Part shown: one piece after another, positions 27,158 through 35,869 of the stretch
How the letters are laid out: each line of letters opens with the position of its first letter
How positions within the stretch are numbered: position 1 is the first letter of the stretch
Source of the DNA: an uncultured Eubacterium sp.
GTDB taxonomy: Bacteria > Bacillota > Clostridia > Lachnospirales > Lachnospiraceae
Direction: 5' to 3'
DNA length: 50,242 bases
NCBI GenBank assembly: GCA_958446835.1
Contig: CAUCXT010000019.1
Coordinates: forward strand, 1-50,242
Position numbers and translations under genes: made by a program
The notes under the pieces: model-generated
Told to the model about the DNA's origin: nothing
Database searches by the model: none
The model's input: the letters and a program-made list of their open reading frames with translations, nothing else

Positions 27158-27186
27158 ATAATATATAGCTTTTATTGTAATGTCAA
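27158..27186 (-). promoter_or_regulatory. Promoter of urease operon
   Basis: Consensus TTGACA (complement of 27181-27186) is separated by 17 bp from TATTAT (complement of 27158-27163), giving a strong sigma-A-type promoter with a start near 27151. About 130 nt of leader precede the ureAB ATG. Confidence 0.8.
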
Positions 27187-27243
27187 TAAAAAAACAATAT
27201 TTAAACATTGAAAAAACATAATCCGCACTATAAAACTTTTAAT

Positions 27244-27275
27244 GGCGTGTGAAAAAGCGAATTTTTTCACACGCC
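27244..27275 (-). terminator. Terminator hairpin downstream of amt-glnB
   Basis: A perfect 13-bp stem GGCGTGTGAAAAA (27244-27256) pairs with 27263-27275 around a 6-nt loop. It lies about 28 bp after the end of the Amt-PII gene on the minus strand. The following T-run is imperfect. Confidence 0.7.
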
Positions 27276-27303
27276 CTATAAATGGAACTATTATGGATAG
27301 ATA

Positions 27304-28980
27304 TTACTCAAGTGCTTCTCTTCCCTCTGCTCCGGTTCTGACCTTGACAACCTTCTCAACCTCATACACGAAAATCTTTCCATCTCCGATTTTACCTGTA
27401 TATATCGTCTTTTTGATTGTGTCAATCAGAAGTGCCAGAGGTACTGTACTGATTACTATTTCAACCTTGACCTTCGGAATAAGGTGCGATTCAAGCTCCG
27501 AGCCACGGTAATACTCCGTGTTGCCCTTCTGAATGCCGCAGCCGCTGACATTCGTCACCGTCATTCCGGTTACTTCAATACGGTCAAGTGCCTTCATAAG
27601 CACCTCAAGCCTGTTAGGGTTCATTACAACGACAACCTTACGAAGCTTGCCATCGGCTTTCTTATACTTTTCCGGCAGATTATCTATATTGAAGGTATCC
27701 AGATTCACAGCCTTTACGATACTGTCCGGAGTAGGATTCGTTCCGTCAAGGCTCACATTTCCCATAAAGAAGCCCGGTGCCGCACCATGTTCGGATACAT
27801 CAAGTCCCTTGGACTCCTCATCCTCCGAAACCCTTATTCCCATTGTTTTCTTAAGCACCGTAAAAACAATGAACATTGCGGCAAGCGCCCACGCAGCCAC
27901 CGCAGCCACACCTAAAAGCTGGACAAAAAAGGCTTTAAAATAACCTGTATACAAAAATCCGGTTTCTGTTGAGAACACACCTGTAAGGATTGTGCCGACA
28001 GCTCCTACTATACCATGCGCACTTGAAGCTCCGACCGGATCATCAATCTTGAACACGTTGTCAATAATCTCAATCGAGAATATTACAACAAATCCGACAA
28101 TAAGTCCGGTTATTGCCGCTCCTACCGGATTCATCACATCACAGCCCGACGTGATCGCAACAAGCCCCGCCAGTGCTCCATTGAATGTCATCGATATATC
28201 CGGCTTTCCATATCTCTTCCATGATACACACATTGCTGTGATACATGAAACAGCGGCGCATATAGTGACATTGAAGATAATACGGCTGACAGTCTCAATA
28301 GCTGCATCACCTGTAATGGACAGTGTTGAGCCGGCATCAAATCCATACCAGCCAAACCAGAGTAAAAATATACCCAGCACACCAAATGACATACTCTGTC
28401 CCGGAATTGCCTTCGATTTACCCTTTAAATCATACTTACCAATTCTTGGTCCAAGCATCTTCGCACCTACAAGTGCCGCCATGCCACCCACAAGATGTAC
28501 GGCACTCGACCCGGCAAAATCGTGAAAACCCAGCTGATGAAGCCAGCCCGCCTCATTCCATATCCAGTGAGCACTCATCGGATACACAATTGCACTGATT
28601 ATGGCTGAACAAGCTACATAAGCCTTGAATTTTGTACGGCCTGCCATGGCTCCGGAAACAATTGTCGCTGCCGTACAGCAGAACAACATCTGAAACACAA
28701 GATAGAGCGTAACCGGTATTGAGCCTGTGTCATATACACCCGATGAGAAAAAATCAATCTTACCCAGCACTCCTCCCAAGGATGTATTGTGAACAAACCC
28801 AAAACCGATTACCCAGAATACTATGGAGCCTATAACAAAATCTATAAGGTTCTTCATAGCTATGTTTCCGGCATTTTTGGCACGAGTGAAGCCTGTTTCA
28901 AGCATTGTGAAACCCGCCTGCATAAGTAACATCATGACTATTGCCACAACTACCCACAAAGAATCCACTGCTGAATACAT
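27304..28980 (-). CDS. amt: Ammonium transporter Amt fused to a C-terminal PII regulatory domain
   Basis: A 558-aa fusion. Residues 1-385 are an Amt/Mep/Rh ammonium channel with about 11 membrane helices, the twin pore histidines (His162 and His322) and the DDPVGASSAHGIVGA motif. Residues about 445-558 are a PII (GlnB/GlnK-like) domain with a complete T-loop including GNTEYYRGSE; Tyr491 aligns with the modified Tyr51 of GlnB. I use ATG 28980 because GGAGG lies 6 nt upstream; the ATG two codons earlier has none. In separate systems GlnK plugs AmtB when nitrogen is ample, so a fused PII should gate the channel in cis. It is 18 bp after oppA and probably the last gene of that operon. Confidence 0.93.
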   Translation of the reverse strand: MYSAVDSLWVVVAIVMMLLMQAGFTMLETGFTRAKNAGNIAMKNLIDFVIGSIVFWVIGFGFVHNTSLGGVLGKIDFFSSGVYDTGSIPVTLYLVFQMLFCCTAATIVSGAMAGRTKFKAYVACSAIISAIVYPMSAHWIWNEAGWLHQLGFHDFAGSSAVHLVGGMAALVGAKMLGPRIGKYDLKGKSKAIPGQSMSFGVLGIFLLWFGWYGFDAGSTLSITGDAAIETVSRIIFNVTICAAVSCITAMCVSWKRYGKPDISMTFNGALAGLVAITSGCDVMNPVGAAITGLIVGFVVIFSIEIIDNVFKIDDPVGASSAHGIVGAVGTILTGVFSTETGFLYTGYFKAFFVQLLGVAAVAAWALAAMFIVFTVLKKTMGIRVSEDEESKGLDVSEHGAAPGFFMGNVSLDGTNPTPDSIVKAVNLDTFNIDNLPEKYKKADGKLRKVVVVMNPNRLEVLMKALDRIEVTGMTVTNVSGCGIQKGNTEYYRGSELESHLIPKVKVEIVISTVPLALLIDTIKKTIYTGKIGDGKIFVYEVEKVVKVRTGAEGREALE

Positions 28981-28998
28981 AGGCATCCTCCTATACTA

Positions 28999-30654
28999 TC
29001 ACTTTTTTAAACGAACATTTGCTACAGAGAAGTTCCAGAAGAAGTTCGCACCTTCCTCATAATCGAATCTGTCACTGATAATGTATGTATCAAGCGACTC
29101 ATAAAGCGGAATTACAGGACAATCCTCAACAGCTACCTCCATCGCCTTAAGCATAAGCTCCGATCTTGCCGCGTCATCGCTTAACAGGTATGACTCATCG
29201 AGATACTTATCAAATTCCTCACTTGAATATGCCGACTTGTTGGCACCGCCCTGATAGTTAGAGCGTCCCGCAAGGCAGTTGGTGAGGTACCCTGTAGGGT
29301 CAAGCCAGTCTGAAATCCATCCGGACATAAGAGCGTTGTACACTCTGTGTCCATTTTCATCAACTGTATAGCCATAGTTTATGGCAAATGATTCCGAGGA
29401 CTGAATCTCAACGATTGTACAGGTTATCGGAAGCCCCGATTCCTTAATCATTGACTGAATCATCTCTGCACCGGTCTTATTGGCCGCTGTTGTATAGAGT
29501 GTAAAATCAAAACCATCCGCATACTTAGAAGCCTTGAGAGCCTCCGCAGCCTTCTCATAATTCTGGTTGTAATCTGTTGCCTGCGCACCTGCATTTGTCC
29601 AAGCCTGCGTATCAATCGCATACATCGACGATGGCATGAAGAATGCGTCCTTTCTTGTCGCATACTTACCACCTATGATTCCGGTGTAGGCATCTTTATC
29701 AATACAATAGGCAACCGCTTTTCTCGCATTCACATCGTCAAACGGAGCAACCTCACAGTTGAGTGCTATATATCTTGCACTTGTACCTGAATAGGACGTA
29801 ATCGTCATCCCTTTTATTCCTTCATAAATAGGGAGTGTCTCCGAAGTAAGACCTCTTGCATAATCTATCTGTCCTGACTGTGCAGCAAGCGCTCTTGAGG
29901 TGTCATCCGAAATTATTTCGTATACAACCTTATCCACATCAAGTGAATCCGGATTGTTCCAGTAGTATGGGTTCTTTACCAGTGTAATCTCCGTGCCGGA
30001 CTCCCATGAATTTAACATGTACGGACCTGTACCTACACAGGATCCTGAGAGAGTACCATAATTGTCACCCTCCGCCTCAACAACCTTCTTCTCCACAATC
30101 GTACAAGGTGATGTTGCCGGAACAAACTTCCACGTAGCATCTGCTCTCTTAAGATATACCGTGAGAGTATAAGCCTCCTCATCCACCTCGAAATGGTCAA
30201 CCGCATCAAAAAGGTATGACATCGAATACGCGTCCTTTGTCACTCTCTCCATCGAATAGAGAACATCCTCCATGGTCATATCGTTTCCATCGGAGAACTT
30301 GACACCCTTTCTTATGTGATACACATACGTCGTGTCATCGACCTGCTCCCAGCTTTCTGCCAGGCATGGCTCCAATTCCGAACCATTCATCGAAAAATTA
30401 AGCAGTGTATCATAACAGTCATACGAAATAAGTGTACACGCAGAGGAGTTAAAATCCTGCGGATCCATTGAAGGCGGCTCTGTTCCAAAACCTATGGTAA
30501 ATGTAACCTCTCCATTCTCCGCTGCCACCGTTGAGCCCGAAACCGATGTGTCCGAACCTGTGGCAGGTGTATTGGAGCTCCCCGAACTGCACCCTGTCAT
30601 AAGTACCCCTGTCATTACAGCGGCTGTAAGCACTGATAAAAATTTTCTTCTCAT
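28999..30654 (-). CDS. Opp/Dpp-type ABC transporter solute-binding lipoprotein
   Basis: A 551-aa family-5 solute-binding lipoprotein. The signal peptide ends in lipobox LMTGC (Cys22), followed by a Ser/Thr-rich linker and the family-5 fold (FGTEPPSMDPQDFNS, then LEPCLAESWEQVDDTTYVYHIRKGVKFSDG). The C-terminal region has the expected aromatic pattern. Family members bind peptides, but the family also includes nickel carriers (NikA), and this operon stands beside urease, so nickel cannot be excluded. Length is more like oligopeptide binders. It is the last component of the oppBCDFA-like cluster, with the Amt-PII gene behind it. Confidence 0.9.
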   Translation of the reverse strand: MRRKFLSVLTAAVMTGVLMTGCSSGSSNTPATGSDTSVSGSTVAAENGEVTFTIGFGTEPPSMDPQDFNSSACTLISYDCYDTLLNFSMNGSELEPCLAESWEQVDDTTYVYHIRKGVKFSDGNDMTMEDVLYSMERVTKDAYSMSYLFDAVDHFEVDEEAYTLTVYLKRADATWKFVPATSPCTIVEKKVVEAEGDNYGTLSGSCVGTGPYMLNSWESGTEITLVKNPYYWNNPDSLDVDKVVYEIISDDTSRALAAQSGQIDYARGLTSETLPIYEGIKGMTITSYSGTSARYIALNCEVAPFDDVNARKAVAYCIDKDAYTGIIGGKYATRKDAFFMPSSMYAIDTQAWTNAGAQATDYNQNYEKAAEALKASKYADGFDFTLYTTAANKTGAEMIQSMIKESGLPITCTIVEIQSSESFAINYGYTVDENGHRVYNALMSGWISDWLDPTGYLTNCLAGRSNYQGGANKSAYSSEEFDKYLDESYLLSDDAARSELMLKAMEVAVEDCPVIPLYESLDTYIISDRFDYEEGANFFWNFSVANVRLKK

Positions 30655-30670
30655 AATTCTTCTCTCCTTT

Positions 30671-31651
30671 CTATTCCTCTATAAGTGGATAGTGACATGC
30701 AACATAATGATCCTCTCCAACCTTTTTTAGCTTTGGAGTTCTCTCAGAGCACAGACCTTCTCTGAATCTAGGGCATCTCTCTCTGAATCTGCACCCCTCC
30801 TTTACATTCACGGCACTTGGAATCTCTCCTTCAAGAAGCTCATGCTCCTTCTTTTCAAGCGGATGTTCCTTAGGCTTTGCGGAAATAAGTGCCTGCGTGT
30901 ATGGGTGCATTACGTGCTTGTACACCTCCTCTGTCGGTCCCATCTCAACGATTACGCCGAGATAGACAACAGCTACTTTATCACAAACATGTCTGACTAC
31001 CGTCAAATCATGTGAGATAAACAGAATCGTCTGTCCTTTTTCCTTTTTAAGGTCAATCATAAGATTTAAAATCTGAGCCTGTACCGATACATCCAAGGCT
31101 GATACCGGTTCATCGGCAAGCAAAAATTCCGGTTGTATGAGAAGTGCCCTTGCTATCGCAAGTCTCTGAAGCTGTCCTCCTGACAACTCCTTCGGAAGTC
31201 TTGTGAGCACATCATCGGTAAGATTTATGTACTCTACAAGATCATGTATCCTCTTCTCCGAATCAGCCTTGGGAAGCTTATACACCTTTGCAATCTCTCT
31301 GAAGGTCTGCCCTATTGTCTTTTTAGGGTTGAAGGAGGCGAGCGGGTTCTGGAAAATCATCTGCATATTTCTTCTGTAGGGTTTTATCTCCTTCGGGCTC
31401 AGATCGGAAATTTTCTTTCCATCATAATATACTTCACCTGAATCTATATCTAACAGCTTTATAATGCACCTTCCAATTGTGGATTTTCCCGAACCGGATT
31501 CACCGATTATTCCGAAAATCTCACCCTTTTTGATATTGAAGCTTACATGGTCAACCGCGTGTAAATACCTCGCGTTAGCCTTGTTAATCCTGCCCTTGTC
31601 AAGTCTGAAATACTTTTTTATATCCCTTACTTCAATGAGGTTCTCCGCCAT
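30671..31651 (-). CDS. Opp/Dpp-type ABC transporter ATP-binding protein (OppF/DppF)
   Basis: A 326-aa ATPase with Walker A GESGSGKSTIGR, signature LSGGQLQRLAIARAL, Walker B LLADEPVSALDV and the H-loop SHDLTVVRHVCD. The C-terminal oligopeptide-transport domain has its cysteine motif (GCRFRERCPRF, then C-x-C later). It pairs with the OppD-type ATPase, whose stop lies 2 bp upstream. GGAGG precedes the ATG by 9 nt. Confidence 0.94.
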   Translation of the reverse strand: MAENLIEVRDIKKYFRLDKGRINKANARYLHAVDHVSFNIKKGEIFGIIGESGSGKSTIGRCIIKLLDIDSGEVYYDGKKISDLSPKEIKPYRRNMQMIFQNPLASFNPKKTIGQTFREIAKVYKLPKADSEKRIHDLVEYINLTDDVLTRLPKELSGGQLQRLAIARALLIQPEFLLADEPVSALDVSVQAQILNLMIDLKKEKGQTILFISHDLTVVRHVCDKVAVVYLGVIVEMGPTEEVYKHVMHPYTQALISAKPKEHPLEKKEHELLEGEIPSAVNVKEGCRFRERCPRFREGLCSERTPKLKKVGEDHYVACHYPLIEE

Positions 31652-31652
31652 A

Positions 31653-32666
31653 TTAAGATACCTCCTTCATCTTTTTTAATCTGTCAAGTGAGTTGTGGCA
31701 TGCAACCGTGTGCCCTTTTGTAATCTCCCTTGTCGCCGGGAGCTTGTTAAGACACTCATCCGTAGCATACTTACATCTTGGAGCAAAAGGACAGCCGGTG
31801 AACTTTTCATACAGGAGCGGTGGTGCTCCCGGAATGGTCTTCATATATTCTCCGCTGTCACCCTCCTTCGGGTTACTGTCAAGAAGCGCCTTTGTGTATG
31901 GGTGTAGCGGTTCATCGAATATCTCAAGGACTGAACCTGTCTCAACCACCTTTCCCGCATACATGACCGAAACCGAATCACACACCTCCGCGATAACACC
32001 AAGGTCATGTGTGATTATTATGACCGAAGTCCCCGATTCCCTCTGCAGCGTCTTTATAAGCTCAAGTATCTGCGCCTGAATCGTTACATCCAACGCTGTA
32101 GTAGGCTCATCGGCTATCAGAAGCTTAGGCTCACATGAAAGCGCCATCGCAATCATTACTCTCTGAAGCATTCCTCCCGACATCTCAAACGGATACTGCA
32201 TATATCTCTTCTCCGCCGGCTGGATTCCTATTTTTTCAAATAACCTCAGGGTCTTTTCCTTTGCCGCAGCCTTGCTAAGCCCATTCTTCGCCCTTAGCTG
32301 TTCGGCGACCTGCTCTCCCGCTCTCATAATGGGATTGAGCGCTGTCATGGGATCCTGAAAAATCATCGATATCTCATCACCTCTCAGCTTCTGCATATCC
32401 TTAGGTGAAAGACCGACTATCTCCTTCTCCCCCGACTTGGAGGCAAAATGTATCTTTCCCGTGTACTCTGTCTTTTCATTGTCATGTAACTTCATAATTG
32501 CCTTTGTGGATACAGATTTTCCACAGCCGGATTCACCGACAACTCCGTGGATTTCTCCTTTTTTTACTGTGAGATTCACACCCTGCACCGCATATATGAT
32601 TCCACGCACAGTCATGAGGTTCACGCATAGATCATTTACTTCAAGAATGTTTTCTTCATTAATCAT
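31653..32666 (-). CDS. Opp/Dpp-type ABC transporter ATP-binding protein (OppD/DppD)
   Basis: A 337-aa ATPase with Walker A GESGCGKSVSTKAI, signature MSGGMLQRVMIAMAL, Walker B LLIADEPTTALDVT and H-loop THDLGVIAEVCD. The C-terminal segment has the Opp cysteine pattern GCPFAPRCKYATDEC, which in some members binds an iron-sulfur cluster. The ATG follows the oppC stop directly (TAAATG). It works as a heterodimer with the OppF-type subunit. Confidence 0.94.
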   Translation of the reverse strand: MINEENILEVNDLCVNLMTVRGIIYAVQGVNLTVKKGEIHGVVGESGCGKSVSTKAIMKLHDNEKTEYTGKIHFASKSGEKEIVGLSPKDMQKLRGDEISMIFQDPMTALNPIMRAGEQVAEQLRAKNGLSKAAAKEKTLRLFEKIGIQPAEKRYMQYPFEMSGGMLQRVMIAMALSCEPKLLIADEPTTALDVTIQAQILELIKTLQRESGTSVIIITHDLGVIAEVCDSVSVMYAGKVVETGSVLEIFDEPLHPYTKALLDSNPKEGDSGEYMKTIPGAPPLLYEKFTGCPFAPRCKYATDECLNKLPATREITKGHTVACHNSLDRLKKMKEVS

Positions 32667-33590
32667 TTACGCCACCTCCTCTTTTTTCTTAAATGCCGCG
32701 CCTGCCGGAATAAGAAGCTTCTTTCTGTACTGCTTAAAGGTAGGCATTTTTCTCTGTCCCGGGTCTATATAGGACTGTATTCCATCGCTGAACACATTTA
32801 TAGCAATTGAGGTAATCATAATCGCCAGTGCCGGAGCGATGAGAAGCACCGGATTCATGTAGAGCATTGACATTCCGTCCTTTAACAGTGTACCCCAGTC
32901 CGCTCCGGGCGGCTGTACTCCGATACCAAGGTATGACAGGGTTGCCATTGACGTGATTGCCGAACCAATATCCAGCGTGAACTGTGCAATCATCGTTGTA
33001 ATAATATTAGGAAGTATATGTATGAATATAATCCGCGAATCCGAATATCCAAGTGACTTGCATGCCTCAACATACACTGCCTTCTTTTCAGTCATAATAA
33101 GTGACCTTGCAAGCTTTGCCGTAAGAGGCGTGTACACAATTCCAATTGCAAGAACTCCCGAATAAGTACCTTTTCCGAACGCTGCTACAAGCACGAACGC
33201 TAATAACAGGGAAGGAACTGCGCTGATGACATCCCACACTCTCATTATCATTGTGTCTAACTTTCCTCCGTAGTAGCCGCATAGCATGCCTATCGGCACA
33301 CCCACAATAACCTCAAATCCTACTATCAGGAATGCATTTATGATTGATGTCTGCGCACCACACAGAAGTCTGGATAATAAATCTCGTCCAAGTCTGTCCG
33401 TTCCTAAGAGGTGCCCCGGTGAAAATGCCTTTACAAGCGACGCCGTATAATCATTAGACTCAGGTGAATATGGAGCAATAAATTTGGCAAATACGGCGCA
33501 GAATATAATAAACAGGAGAATCAATCCGCTTACGATAACAGGTACGGTGAAAAAAGTACCATTATTAGCTTTTCTCTTTTTCTTTTCCAT
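32667..33590 (-). CDS. Opp/Dpp-type ABC transporter permease (OppC/DppC)
   Basis: A 307-aa permease with an N-terminal anchor helix (VPVIVSGLILLFIIFCAVFA), the OppC-N motif HLLGTDRLGRDLLSRLLCGAQ and an EAA loop (YVEACKSLGYSDSRIIFIHI). About six membrane segments. The conserved LSYLGIGVQPPGADWGTLL block is present near residue 220. It follows the oppB-type gene after 13 bp, with AAGGAGG before the ATG. Confidence 0.94.
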   Translation of the reverse strand: MEKKKRKANNGTFFTVPVIVSGLILLFIIFCAVFAKFIAPYSPESNDYTASLVKAFSPGHLLGTDRLGRDLLSRLLCGAQTSIINAFLIVGFEVIVGVPIGMLCGYYGGKLDTMIMRVWDVISAVPSLLLAFVLVAAFGKGTYSGVLAIGIVYTPLTAKLARSLIMTEKKAVYVEACKSLGYSDSRIIFIHILPNIITTMIAQFTLDIGSAITSMATLSYLGIGVQPPGADWGTLLKDGMSMLYMNPVLLIAPALAIMITSIAINVFSDGIQSYIDPGQRKMPTFKQYRKKLLIPAGAAFKKKEEVA

Positions 33591-33603
33591 AATGTGTACC
33601 TCC

Positions 33604-34551
33604 TTATGTAAGTGATACTCTTGGATCCACTATCACATATAAAAGATCCACAAGCAGACTGACTACCAGATAAATCGTTAACATAAGCATTACAAGAATC
33701 TGGACAACCGGATAATTATTTGTCTGAACACCTGATACCAACAGTCCTCCTATCCCGGGCAAGGAAAAAATCTGTTCAATGAGGACTGTGCTTCCAATCG
33801 CTCCTGCAAGTGAATTACCTGCCACGGTAAGCACCGGAATCACTGCGTTATGAAAAGCATGCTTATATGTAACCGCCTTCGACGAAATTCCCTTTGCATT
33901 GGCTGTGGTTATATATGGTGCCTGAAGCTGTGAGGTCATGGAGCTTCTTGTCACCCTTCCAAGAAGTGCAAGATGTCCAAGCGACATTATAATTGCCGGA
34001 AGCATTATTCTCTGAAAATACTCAGACACATTCGAATAGGTTCCAACAAATGAATATCCCGGAACGAACTTAGCTACAATTACAAGTGTCACAACACATA
34101 TCAGAAAACCGGGAACACTTGAAAAGAACAGCATTATCAATGAAATAATCGTGTCTATCGGTTTATTTCTATGCAGTGAAGCAATCACGCCAAGCAGTAT
34201 CGCAAGCAATGTACCAACAACGAAACTGATTCCGACCAGTCCAAGAGTTACAGGGATACGTGTCACAATCAACTGACCTACATCCTGACCGCTTGTATAC
34301 TCTTTTCCGAAATCTCCCATAAGAGCATTCTTCAACCAGTTTATGTACCTGAGGAATAGGGGATCATCAAGTCCATATTCTTCTGTTATCCTCGCCTTCA
34401 GTTCATCCGAAGCCTGCTTCTCACCGATTATCGTTGCCAGCTCACTGCTGCCTGACATCCTTAGCAGAAAGAACACGGCGAATGATACAATTAAAAGAAT
34501 AGGAATCATCGCCAGCAAGCGTTTGAGCACATACATAATATACTTCTTCAT
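33604..34551 (-). CDS. Opp/Dpp-type ABC transporter permease (OppB/DppB)
   Basis: About 315-aa permease, first gene of the oppBCDFA-amt operon. The N-terminus YVLKRLLAMIPILLIVSFAVF and the block YGLDDPLFLRYINWLKNALMGDFG are typical of OppB-type subunits. The C-terminus has IEQIFSLPGIGGLLVSGV. I use ATG 34551 (GGAGG 7 nt upstream) rather than the ATG two codons earlier. A terminator-like hairpin sits in its leader, and a 17-bp-spaced promoter lies upstream. Confidence 0.94.
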   Translation of the reverse strand: MKKYIMYVLKRLLAMIPILLIVSFAVFFLLRMSGSSELATIIGEKQASDELKARITEEYGLDDPLFLRYINWLKNALMGDFGKEYTSGQDVGQLIVTRIPVTLGLVGISFVVGTLLAILLGVIASLHRNKPIDTIISLIMLFFSSVPGFLICVVTLVIVAKFVPGYSFVGTYSNVSEYFQRIMLPAIIMSLGHLALLGRVTRSSMTSQLQAPYITTANAKGISSKAVTYKHAFHNAVIPVLTVAGNSLAGAIGSTVLIEQIFSLPGIGGLLVSGVQTNNYPVVQILVMLMLTIYLVVSLLVDLLYVIVDPRVSLT

Positions 34552-34570
34552 TCTCATTCCTCCTTGTCAA

Positions 34571-34609
34571 AATAAAAGGCGGAATGATCTGAATGACCAT
34601 TCCGCCTTT
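34571..34609 (-). terminator. Leader terminator/attenuator upstream of oppB
   Basis: A perfect 12-bp stem AAAGGCGGAATG (34575-34586) pairs with 34598-34609 around an 11-nt loop. On the minus strand it is followed by TTTTATTTTG. It begins about 20 nt after the predicted start and just precedes the oppB ribosome-binding site. The same layout is seen before ureAB and the ABC exporter. Confidence 0.7.
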
Positions 34610-34635
34610 GGAATCCTGTTTGCTTTGTTGCGTTG

Positions 34636-34664
34636 ATATTACGCCAGATTAAAGATAAAGTCAA
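34636..34664 (-). promoter_or_regulatory. Promoter of opp-amt operon
   Basis: TTGACT (complement of 34659-34664), 17-bp spacer, TAATAT (complement of 34636-34641); predicted start near 34629. One of the two similar dyads lies 40 bp upstream (34704-34724). Confidence 0.65.
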
Positions 34665-34703
34665 CCAATTTGCGCTCATTTTTTATTCTTTATGACATTT
34701 TGA

Positions 34704-34821
34704 TACTTTGTCCTACACAAAGGTTTGTTTTTTTTGTTACCTTTTCACACAAAAAATTTCAGGTCACATTTTATTCTTAAATAAATCAAGTTTTCTGTTG
34801 ACCTTTTTCCTGCACAAAGGT
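34704..34821. promoter_or_regulatory. Two similar dyad sites in the opp/ureohydrolase divergent region
   Basis: Two 21-bp sites agree at 17 positions: 34704-34724 and 34801-34821, sharing the core TCCTRCACAAAGGT. Each has partial dyad symmetry (CTTTG...CAAAG; ACCTTT...AAAGGT). The right one fills the space between the -35 and -10 of the ureohydrolase promoter, as a repressor site would; the left one is upstream of the opp promoter. A degenerate third copy may lie near 34739-34755. This region is the 311-bp gene-free gap between the two operons. Confidence 0.5.
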
Positions 34822-34826
34822 GTAAT
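34798..34826 (+). promoter_or_regulatory. Promoter of plus-strand ureohydrolase operon
   Basis: TTGACC (34798-34803), 17-bp spacer, TGTAAT (34821-34826); predicted start near 34833, leaving a leader of about 30 nt before the ATG at 34863. There is no room for a riboswitch. Confidence 0.65.
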
Positions 34827-34862
34827 ACCTTAAAAAAAGAAAAGAAAGAGAGGTAATTCAAT

Positions 34863-35843
34863 ATGGAACACAAACCCATACCAAGAGTAAAACGCTCACC
34901 TGCATGTACCGGTTTCTCCACTTTTTTCAATCTTCCTAATGAAAAGACACTGACCGATGTCGATTTTGTGATTGCAGGTGTACCTTTTGACACACATGTA
35001 ACCTACAGGGCAGGCACACGCTTCGGTCCCGATGCAGTACGTGACGCCTATGCCTTTCAAGGCTATTCGGACGCCTTTGGAATTACTTTGTTCGATTATA
35101 TAAAAGGCGTGGATTACGGTGACCTGAATGTCATCAATGTCAATCCCGATGCCACACACGAACACATCAAGGATTCCATAAAGGAAATTGCCGGTGCCGG
35201 GGTTATCCCTATCTGTGTGGGAGGAGATCATTCAATCGCCTATCCTGAGCTGTGCGGATATAAGGAAGCAATCGGAAAGGTAGCAATACTTCATTTTGAC
35301 TCCCACTCCGATACAGGCTACCATGAGATGCCTGCCGATGCTCCTCATGACCATGGAACACCTTTTAAGGATGCAATTCTTGATGACTGCATATTGACTG
35401 AACATTCCGTGCAGATAGGAATGAGAGGTCTTACCCCTCCTCTTGCACAGGACTACAGGTTCGCGACGGACAGTGGAATGACCGTTATTCCTGCCGCAGA
35501 GCTGCATGACATAGGTATAAAAGCGGCAGCAGCGCGTATCCGCAGTATTATCGGTGACGCACCTGTATTCCTGACATTCGATATCGACTTTTTAGATCCT
35601 ATATATGCACCTGGAACAGGCACCCCGGAAGGATGTGGATTTTCAACCTGGGAGGCAATAGAGCTTATCCGCTACTGTCTTATCGGAAAAAATGTCATCG
35701 GCATGGATTTAGTCGAAGTGAACCCTCTGTATGATACAAGCGAAAAGACAGCCCAGGCAGGAAAACGCATTATCAATGAATTTCTCACCCTGCTTGCCTG
35801 CAAAAAAGCCGGAATAACCAGATATGAAGATTTCGGTGAGTAA
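34863..35843 (+). CDS. Ureohydrolase family protein (agmatinase/guanidinase-like) 1
   Basis: A 326-aa binuclear-metal ureohydrolase; family members cleave a guanidino group into urea plus an amine. Metal ligands are intact: His123 (GGDHSIAYPE), Asp146, His148 and Asp150 (HFDSHSDT), Asp240 and Asp242 (FDIDFLDP). The HGTPF and VQIGMRG motifs place it with agmatinase/guanidino-acid hydrolases rather than arginases. After GTGTP it has EGCGFST where the other domains have V-x-GGF-type sequence or, in domain 1 of the fusion, VPGGPDT. GAGAGG precedes the ATG. It is first in a two-gene operon with the double-domain paralogue, divergent from opp-amt. The substrate cannot be read from sequence. Confidence 0.9.
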   Translation: MEHKPIPRVKRSPACTGFSTFFNLPNEKTLTDVDFVIAGVPFDTHVTYRAGTRFGPDAVRDAYAFQGYSDAFGITLFDYIKGVDYGDLNVINVNPDATHEHIKDSIKEIAGAGVIPICVGGDHSIAYPELCGYKEAIGKVAILHFDSHSDTGYHEMPADAPHDHGTPFKDAILDDCILTEHSVQIGMRGLTPPLAQDYRFATDSGMTVIPAAELHDIGIKAAAARIRSIIGDAPVFLTFDIDFLDPIYAPGTGTPEGCGFSTWEAIELIRYCLIGKNVIGMDLVEVNPLYDTSEKTAQAGKRIINEFLTLLACKKAGITRYEDFGE

Positions 35844-35869
35844 AAACAATAAGAAAGAAGGTAATCTCT

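Noticed and set aside
27992..28525. 177-codon open frame on the plus strand
   Set aside because: It is the antisense shadow of the Amt coding region, with low-complexity Pro/Thr/Ser composition.
28999..34551. Urea ABC transporter (Urt type)
   Set aside because: Permeases, ATPases with Opp C-terminal cysteine motifs and a family-5 binding protein match Opp/Dpp/Nik systems, not Urt (branched-chain amino-acid type).
34552..34862. Guanidine riboswitch (classes I-III) expected beside guanidino-metabolism genes
   Set aside because: Predicted leaders are about 30 nt (plus strand) or hold only a simple terminator hairpin (minus strand); no ACGR-loop hairpin pairs or larger conserved fold were seen.
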